Positions 41,901 to 50,900 of a stretch of 64,000 nt of DNA are shown piece by piece. Origin of the DNA: Pachydiplax longipennis (Eukaryota; Arthropoda; Insecta; Odonata; Libellulidae); NCBI GenBank assembly GCA_036926295.1, contig JAVFKF010000044.1, positions 7,998,001 to 8,062,000 on the forward strand, read 5' to 3'. The position numbers were made by a program, and so were the translations under genes. The notes under the pieces are model-generated. The model saw nothing but the letters and a program-made list of their open reading frames with translations. It was not told where the DNA came from and made no database searches. Position 1 is the first letter of the stretch. Each line of letters starts with the position of its first letter.

Positions 41901-44900
41901 GTCCAAATACACTGAAAGTAGAAGCATTGAATTATCTAAATCCTATGAAGAAACAAGTCCTTCAACCCCGATTTTCTTTATCCTGTCTCCTGGAGTAGAC
42001 CCTCTAAAGGTAAGGATGAAATCAATCTTGATTTCATATTCAAAATGTGTTGCTCTAATATTCCAACTCTCATGGTTGACTTTGATTCTTTCTCAGTCTT
42101 TTGTGGAGAAATAATCTGAAAGTTAAATTTCTCAGTTCATTATCCTCACTGAAATCTTACTTCCTTACCTTGCTGCTTATTATAGTTACTTTTATACATT
42201 CTTTAAATGTTTTCTAATCTTGATATAATGTTTTAGGTATCTAGCATATAATCTAATGGTCCCTTGTAGGGTCTTTTGTTAATAAATCACTTCTGCACAT
42301 GTATGTTTTTATTATCTGCCAGTTAATCTGATATTATATTAATCTGTCAAGTTTTTAATCAATTCATTAATCTCAGATTATGCACTTCTTTTATTATTTT
42401 CATTCAATAATTTCAAGTCCTATCAGCAAATGTTAAAATTTATTTATTTGTAAAAATCAACCCAATTGCAGAAATGAAAATTGATACTCTTTCTGATTGA
42501 TAGCTAGAATGATTAGATTCTACTATGTTAAAGTGTATATGAGCAGTGGTGAGACTCAGCTGGCTTCCATTTGCTCATGCAAACATGTTTGGAGCTTCCT
42601 AATGTGCCAAACTGGTTCCTAAAACTATGTATATGATAGTATTATATTGATATGCATAGAGGCACTGCAAACTGTCTATTATTGTGAAGATACAATTTCA
42701 GTATTGGATTATGAAATACTTCATTTTACTTCTGCTTAAAGTTTCATAGATAAAATTTTAAATTAGAATACTAATAACAATAATTCCAAGGAAAAATGTG
42801 CTTGACATGACAGTGCCTGGTTGCACTTTCTTTAGGGTTAATTTTCCTAAAATTTTAAGATTCCAACATTGGATATGTCTTTCCTTATCTCCTGAAATAC
42901 TCAAGTAAGACTTTTTCTATATTTAATAGAAATTTTGAATGAAAAGAATAACACTTTAATTGTGATTCTCTTGAAGATAAGACATAAATAATTAGAGGAG
43001 AAGAAAACATTGTTTTCGATGACATATTTAGAATTTTTTCTATTTGATTGAAGGTTAGTAGGAACTCTTCTTAAAAATGCTTTGTAACTTTCTTCTTAAG
43101 AAGATACTTGCCTCATTATCATTTGCTTTAGTCAATACCTTCTTCAGCATTATATGCCATATTTGCAAATTTAAATAGCAAAACCCTATAATTTTTATCA
43201 TACAAAGCTTATTCTTCATATGAATTTTAATATATAAGTTATCATCACCCTTATTTATGAGATCATTTGTCCTTCTCTACTACTATTTATTCCTGCATTT
43301 AAATTTCAATGAATTCTTTTGGTTTTTCTAGGATGTTGAAGCCCTTGGAAAGAAGCTTGGATTTACATTTGATAACCACAATTTCCACAATGTATCTCTG
43401 GGACAAGGTCAAGAAGTGGTTGCAGAAGATGCTATGACCATAGCAGCAAGTCAAGGCCATTGGGTCATTTTACAGGTACATATCATGGAAGTCCATTATA
43501 ATGAGAGCTGACAAAAGTTAGAAAAATACTCATTACAAAATGTACTCGTCATAAATGATTTCCAATAGTAAATGTTCGTCTTCTTGAATCCAAGGCATAA
43601 TGGAACTGTAGGGTTTTTAATTCTCATGCAAATGCTCAGAATGAGTAAAAAAGTATGTTCATATCAGAAATATTATTTTATTAATTCATAAAACATTATT
43701 AAAGTGAGTACAGAGGAACAAAAGCGAGAGTGAAACTTGTAAGAAGTCTCTAATCAATCTATGTAACTCCCTATCCATTTTGCTGTGAGATGGACCAAAT
43801 CATGATGGATGGCCAAAAAATTGCTCACTATAATGCAACTCTCATTACATGCTGTACTGGTTATAATGGACTTTTACGTATGTTATGTTTTTTCCCATAA
43901 ATGTATTACATTTGAGCAAACAATTTCCATTTGCCAGGTAGTTGCTTTATCCATTAAGCTCTTTGGCCAGAACATTCAGAAATGCTGTTCCGAAGACTTT
44001 AGTTTTCTAAAAGTAGTGGTACAGTAATACTTTGTAGTTTTTTTTGTAGACTCTACAAAATCTTTTGAACGGCATATATGAATGTTCTGGAAGTTAGCTT
44101 AAGTTAAATGGTTAAAGAAACTGAGAGGCTGTTGGATATCCTGTTTCAGACTCAATCCTGGATCTCCTGCCCCATCAGACTTTTTTCATGTCCATTTCTT
44201 CTTGGAATTGTGGAGTTTATTTTCTTGATTTGAAGAGAAAGAATTACTAATGTGTTATAATGGTAACTAAGGGCCTCAGTTGCACATTGCATTTATTAGA
44301 GATTGCCAGTTTGTCCCAGTTGAAAAATATTCCCAATAATTTGACTTTGATTTTATATTTAAAGCTAAGATCCCAGATTCTTGTCACTTGGCTGGCCTAC
44401 TGTAATACTACTGAGGTTTACTCATTTTAAAAGATGACATGGAATACAATAACTACTTTAAAACTAATGATGTGCATTATATGAATCACATGTTGGTTTC
44501 AGAATATTCACTTGGTCAAAAATTGGCTTCCTAAACTGGAGAAAAAGATGGAGCAAGTGAGTGAGACTTCTCACATCTCTTATCGCATGTTCATGAGTGC
44601 AGAACCAGCACCATCTCCTGAGTCTCACATCATTCCACAAGTAAGTGATTAATTAGAATCATGAATTCCAATTTAAATTATGAGTCTATCTTGCCTTGTC
44701 CACTAATTAGAAAATTATACTCTTGGAGAAAGAAACTGAATCTATGAAAGAATAGAATCTGTCATTCTATTCTTCTGTAGCGTCTAGGGATATCTCCTTC
44801 AGAGATGAAATGTATATGAGGTATTTCTTGATAATTTACTGGAGTCTTGCTCTTTCCTTTATATGATAAGTGCTGCAGAAATTCTTTGTTTATGCTTGTT

Positions 44901-47900
44901 ATGTTAACAAAAATCTTGATGCATCTTGCTCTTAACCTACTCTATATTATGAAATTCTCTGAAGTATAAAGAGGTCATGATGAATACATACTGAATTATG
45001 TGTCATCCATGTGCAGTCGACATTATATAGTCTTTTGAAACCTAATGTTATTTTTAATATTCAGCAAAATATGGAAATCTGATTATTATTCATATTACAA
45101 ATTGACTATGAGTTTGGTGGCATTGTCAATACATAGAACTAACCATAAACAACACAAAATAAAAGAATTAAAACTAATTAAAACAGCTAATAGTAAATAA
45201 ATATATCAACTGCAGTCCATAATTAGATAGAACTGCCACTTCTGTTAGTATTCAAGTACTTGTGAAGAGAGGTTTATGGGCAGTGTAGAACAAATGCTGT
45301 TTAAGATGTCTCTTTACTCTCACTACTTTAGTGTTACCTTCAAAGAAATACCTTGATTGAATATGTTGACATCCATGTGGAATTGGATTATTGATTTCCA
45401 GAATATCAATTTAATAGTTTTTAAACTTCTGAGTGTTGCAGAAGGTTATGAGTATTCTACTTGTTTTCCATCCTGACTTTTTAGTTAAGTTAATGGAGAC
45501 TTTCAAACCTCATTCCATCCTAGGGTATTCTGGAGACATCCATCAAAATTACAAATGAGCCACCAACTGGCATGATGGCAAATTTACACAAAGCACTGGA
45601 CAGTTTCACTCAGGAAACTCTGGAAATATGCTCAAAAGAAGCAGAGTTTAAAGCCATATTATTCTCACTGTGTTACTTTCATGCTGTTGTTGCTGAAAGA
45701 AGGAAGTTTGGAGCTCAAGGCTGGAATCGAAGCTATCCTTTTAATATTGGTAATTATCTATTGTTTAAGTTTATAAGTGAAAAGTTCAAATTCCCTGTTT
45801 TCATCGACCTAGATGTGTGAAATTTATCTGACTTTTCTGTGTTTATCTCTTAATATCAGAATCATTTTGAAAGTGAAAGGGTGATTGGCTTGAACTCATT
45901 CCTTGCGTACTCTGCTACTAAGTAGGGTAGTGTGGAATACCCAGGGGCAGGTTCTACCAATGGGTGGGCCAAGGGAGTGTTCTAATGAATGACTTACTAC
46001 ATTCTTATTCTGCCTGGCATTGGTAGAGAGTATTGCTTGTGCTTGGCCCATTTAATTCCATTTTTTGGATTGTCAAATTCTTATTCTCTTTCAGTATATC
46101 TGGTTACAATGTGTTAACTTGTCCATTTCTGGGATGCTTTACCAGAGATATATTTAACGGTAAGCACACCAGGCTGCATCTGGGCCTAGACTCTTGAGGA
46201 TGTTGCCCTGCAAAACCCTAACTTTAAATATTTTCCTCCTGACTGAATGTTTGTTTTTCTGAAACAATTATAAATATTTCTGATCCAACATCAGTTATAT
46301 GAAAAACCATCTCATGAATTCATGAGCTTTTTTTCCTTGGTTTATCACCTTTGATTTGTAATCACTCTCACATATACTAGAAAAGTTTTTCTTTGGTAAA
46401 TTAGTTGCATTATATCTTGGCATAATAGATTAGATATAATAGATTGCTGTTTTAGTAAATATGTTTCTAAGTTGTCAAAAGTTCCAAATAATAAAAAAGT
46501 GCCTTATTATATGATATGAAATAAAAATCAGTTGTAAATCCCATGTATTATATATCAAATACTAGAGATTATTATTTCATATTATAACAAAGGAAATTCC
46601 ATCAAGTTACCCTGAAATGATTTCACCTTTTCTATAATCTCTATCTTTTGCAAACAAACTAATTCCAGCAATTATTATGTCACTATGGGCTATGCTCATA
46701 CAAATTTTGTTTTTTTGTTTGTTCCTGACTAAAGACAGTTTTACAATGGAAATTACCTTAAAAAGTTAAAGGTTGATGTCAGACCAAACTATCATTTTTA
46801 ATAATGATAGGAAGTATGTTTGTATAGATAGCTTGTAGTTGAATACCTAAGGAGAAACAGATGTGAAAAGATAAATTGTATTCCATGAACATAGTGGAAC
46901 TGACTTTGCATGAATTTATTGGTTAGAACTGCTCAGAAAGAGATCTGGTTTCAAGTTCCAGTTATGTCTTTATTTTGTACTTCTGTTTCTCCTTGAGGAT
47001 ACCATCATAGTTTGTTGGAAGGTCAAGATTTTGTGTTGATATTTTAGCTTTCAATTGTGAACTTCTGATTTTTAGGTGATCTAACCATAAGTGTAAATGT
47101 ACTATACAATTACTTGGAAAATAGTAACAAGGTGCCATGGGAAGACCTTCGCTATCTCTTTGGTGAGATAATGTATGGTGGTCATATAACAGATGACTGG
47201 GACAGAAGACTTTGTCGCACTTATCTAGAGGAGTTTCTTAAGCCAGGATTGGTAAGATACAATATTTATGATATTATATTACTAAAACTATGTGTATGGT
47301 TCATTTCAAGTGAAGGAAGTAAGAATGGTGTAATAAGATATATTTTTAACATGGTTCCTTTGCTTAAAAATGTAGGTTTACAAAAAAGATTAATTTTCTT
47401 GACATATGGTGTAATCTTAGATTGTAATGTGCCAAAAGATATTGAAATATTTCATAATACTCATGTCATCATTGTATGAAATTGCAGATTTGTTCAATTA
47501 TTAATCATTCACTTACACCTATTTCTATTAAGTGAATATGATCGGTGAGATGAGTTTTTACCAAAGCAGATCATCATCAAAACAGCGTAAAGGTTGTCTT
47601 CAATTTATGGCATAAGCTAAAATTCACTGATTCCAACATCATCTGTTAGGTTTCTCTTTTACATGTAATCATTAGCTGTGCATCCTGCATCTGCTGATGT
47701 GATTTCTCTGTATTCTACATGCTCTTCTATCATATTCCTGGCTTATTCTTTGTAATATGTTTTCTCTTCTTATTGTTTTCAATTTCATGTAATCATATTT
47801 CATTTTCGTAAGAGTTCACTTTTTATTACCATTTCACAAGGTTGGTGTTACAATGATTTTGTAAATTTGTATCCCCATCTCTTCTTATCTATGTATTTGA

Positions 47901-50900
47901 TGTATGTACTATTGATAGGGTCATAGCTTTCAAAGTGAGTATTGCTTCCTAAATTGAATTTATTTTTCTCTATTGACTTCCTGTTTGGTAATGGTAGATC
48001 TGAATGGATTCTTGACTTTCAAATCCTTTCCTGCAGTCATAGAAATAATAATAATTGCTTATGTTCTATCAGAAATTGTTCCAATCTATTTTCTGCTTTT
48101 ATTATAAAGTAATGAAAGTGATTTTAGCATCTAGATCATCTTCATCTTATTTTTCCATAATTTGTAATGAAAATATCTTTACTTGCTTATTCTTCCCTGA
48201 GTTCTATTTTTTCAGTCTCTAGTGGTGTGTATGACTTTTATTCTTCTTTGAATCACTCCCAAATAAATGGTGTATGCTAAATGTACGAGTAAGCTAATTC
48301 CTCTTCTATTTTGAGAAGAGCTTTAACATTGTCAGTATGCCATGGAAAGGTTTAGTTTTATAGCTAAGTTGACCATAATTTAAAATCTATCAAATCAAAC
48401 ATCTTTTGGTAAATTTTAACCATGAGATGTGTTTGTAGTGTGATTCAAGTAAATTATTACTGAAATGGCATTTATGACATTCTGACTGAAAAATGTAAAT
48501 GTAAAAATCTAGTTATCTTCCTGGATTATCATTAAATTCATGAAATCAGTTAATGTTGTCACCATGCTTTTTATTTGTAGTTGGATGGAGATGTATCTTT
48601 TGCCCCTGGGTTTCCATCCCCACCTAATACAGATTATGCTGGTTATCATCTTTACATTGATGAGTTTCTGCCTCCTGAATCCCCAACCTTGTATGGATTG
48701 CATCCTAATGCAGAAATTGGATTTCTTACAACAACATCAGAAACTCTATTTCGTACAATATTTGAAATGCAGCCTCGTGATGTTGGTATGACTGGAACAA
48801 CAACAATAACAAGGGAAGAAAAGGTATCCTTTCACTTATATTTGCAATGTTTTTATTTTATTCTCATAAGATTCATCAGGTGGTTGCTTCATTTCTTGCA
48901 TATAATGAAAGTGAAAATAATATTTCCTGAAGCTTAAGTTTTGTTAAAGTGAGGGAAAGTAATGATTGAAACAGGAGTATTGACGAAAATATGACTTATG
49001 GAGCAGAGGGAGGAAAGTTCTTTGAAATAGTTTAAAAATGAACTTTTTAAAAGAACTGTAAAATAAACTGTACTTTAAAATGAACTGTAAAGTTGTGCTG
49101 TTATTTTAAATTTTCATTCCCACCATAAAAATAATTTGGTAGTAAGTGTAATGGCAAATCCTCAGAAATTTATTTATTTATTTTATTAGAGTTTCACATA
49201 CAGAAGTTACTGCCAATTTACAGTGAAATACATGGGTGGTCTGAAAAGTTTCCAACATTTTGCCATTTCTCGATATGTTTTCTGAAACTTTTCTGAAGAT
49301 TTCTGAAAAATCTGGGGTCAGAAACTTTTCAGACCACCCTTGTATGTAGCATGAACAAATAAAAGCATGCATGAACTAACAATGGAAAATTTGATCAGTC
49401 AGGACTTGAATCTAGGGCTCAGGCATTGGTAGGCTAACGTGCTAATGATTCCAACTTCAAGTTATGGTATATATGACTGAAAATTAATGATTAGCTGTCC
49501 AATTTGGGACAAATATTGAGATCACTTTGGTGTATTCAGCTTTTGTTTAATTTTTATGGCAATATATCATTTTATGTTTTTTTCTTTTCTTCCACCACCT
49601 GCTAGTTTACACAAAAATGCCACTCTTAGAATGACTAAATGACTATCTACAGCTATGGTTTTAGTACAGTTAACTCTATCATTTAAACATAGCTGCACTC
49701 ATATTCCTTTCTGTATGCATATTCATCAGTATTATATCCAAGCTCTGTGTTATGTTAACCGTAGAGATTGATGTTATTAAAAGCATTGTAAGAGAGTCAT
49801 TTATTTGCCAACCTTGTATACATAATAATTTTTTGGGTTCCAAAGGAGCATCATCAGTCAAAAAAGCAATTCAATTCACTCAATTATGATTTAAATTGTC
49901 CTGGTATATAATCCATAATAATAATTAATATAATAATAATATAATGGTCCTGGTCCTGTAATATTTTTTCTTGAACTAAAAGGCATAGTTTGCCCTTGAT
50001 TGGAAATAAAATAACAGACACCAAAAACAATTCCATAAGCACATTATTTCAATTTCTTCCAGGTGAAACAAGTTCTCGAGGACTTTTTGGATAAGATTCC
50101 TTCTAATTTCAACATTCAGGAAATAATGGGACGTGTAGAAGAAAGAACGCCATATATAATAGTTGCATTTCAAGAATGTGAAAGAATGAATCATTTGACA
50201 TCAGTAATGAGTCATTCTTTGAAAGAGCTTCGCCTTGGATTGAAGGTCAGCCATGAATTTAAACTACTTCATAACCCAAATGTTTTTATTTTATTCCTAT
50301 TTCAATCTGTCATAAAATCAGAATATTAGCTAATGAAAAATTGATATCTGTAAAATATTTGAGAGAGGCAGGAGTAAATAAAACATCATTGAAGTTCTTT
50401 CTTCAACTATTTTTACGATATTTTTCTTAATTTTCTCTTATTCTCTAATAAGGTTATGGTGAATGAGAATAATATTGTTATGCTATCTACTTTGTATGTG
50501 GTAGAAGTTATTAATGATTCTAATTTTTTACTAGATGACATAGATTCCAAGTATTTCCTGTAACCAATGAAAGGAATTCCTTTCTTTCCTTTTAACTCTT
50601 AAGATTAGAGTCAGTATATGTATGATAGTGACTTCTCTTACTATATTTCCACATGTTGGGTGGTAAAGTGTAGGAGTTTATTTTTATTTCTCTGAATAGA
50701 ATTCTACCATAAAGTTACCTGGTCTACCAAGGTATTTCTGTATTCTCTGACATTGATTATAAGCATTTTATTTGAGACTGAGTGATTGCATGCTTTTCCA
50801 AAAGGATAGTCACATTGTTGCTTATTTTATTATCATTAAATACCCTTGATTAGTGGAACTTTATAATTTAATGCAGGGATTCCCAAAGTGAGCAAATAAA

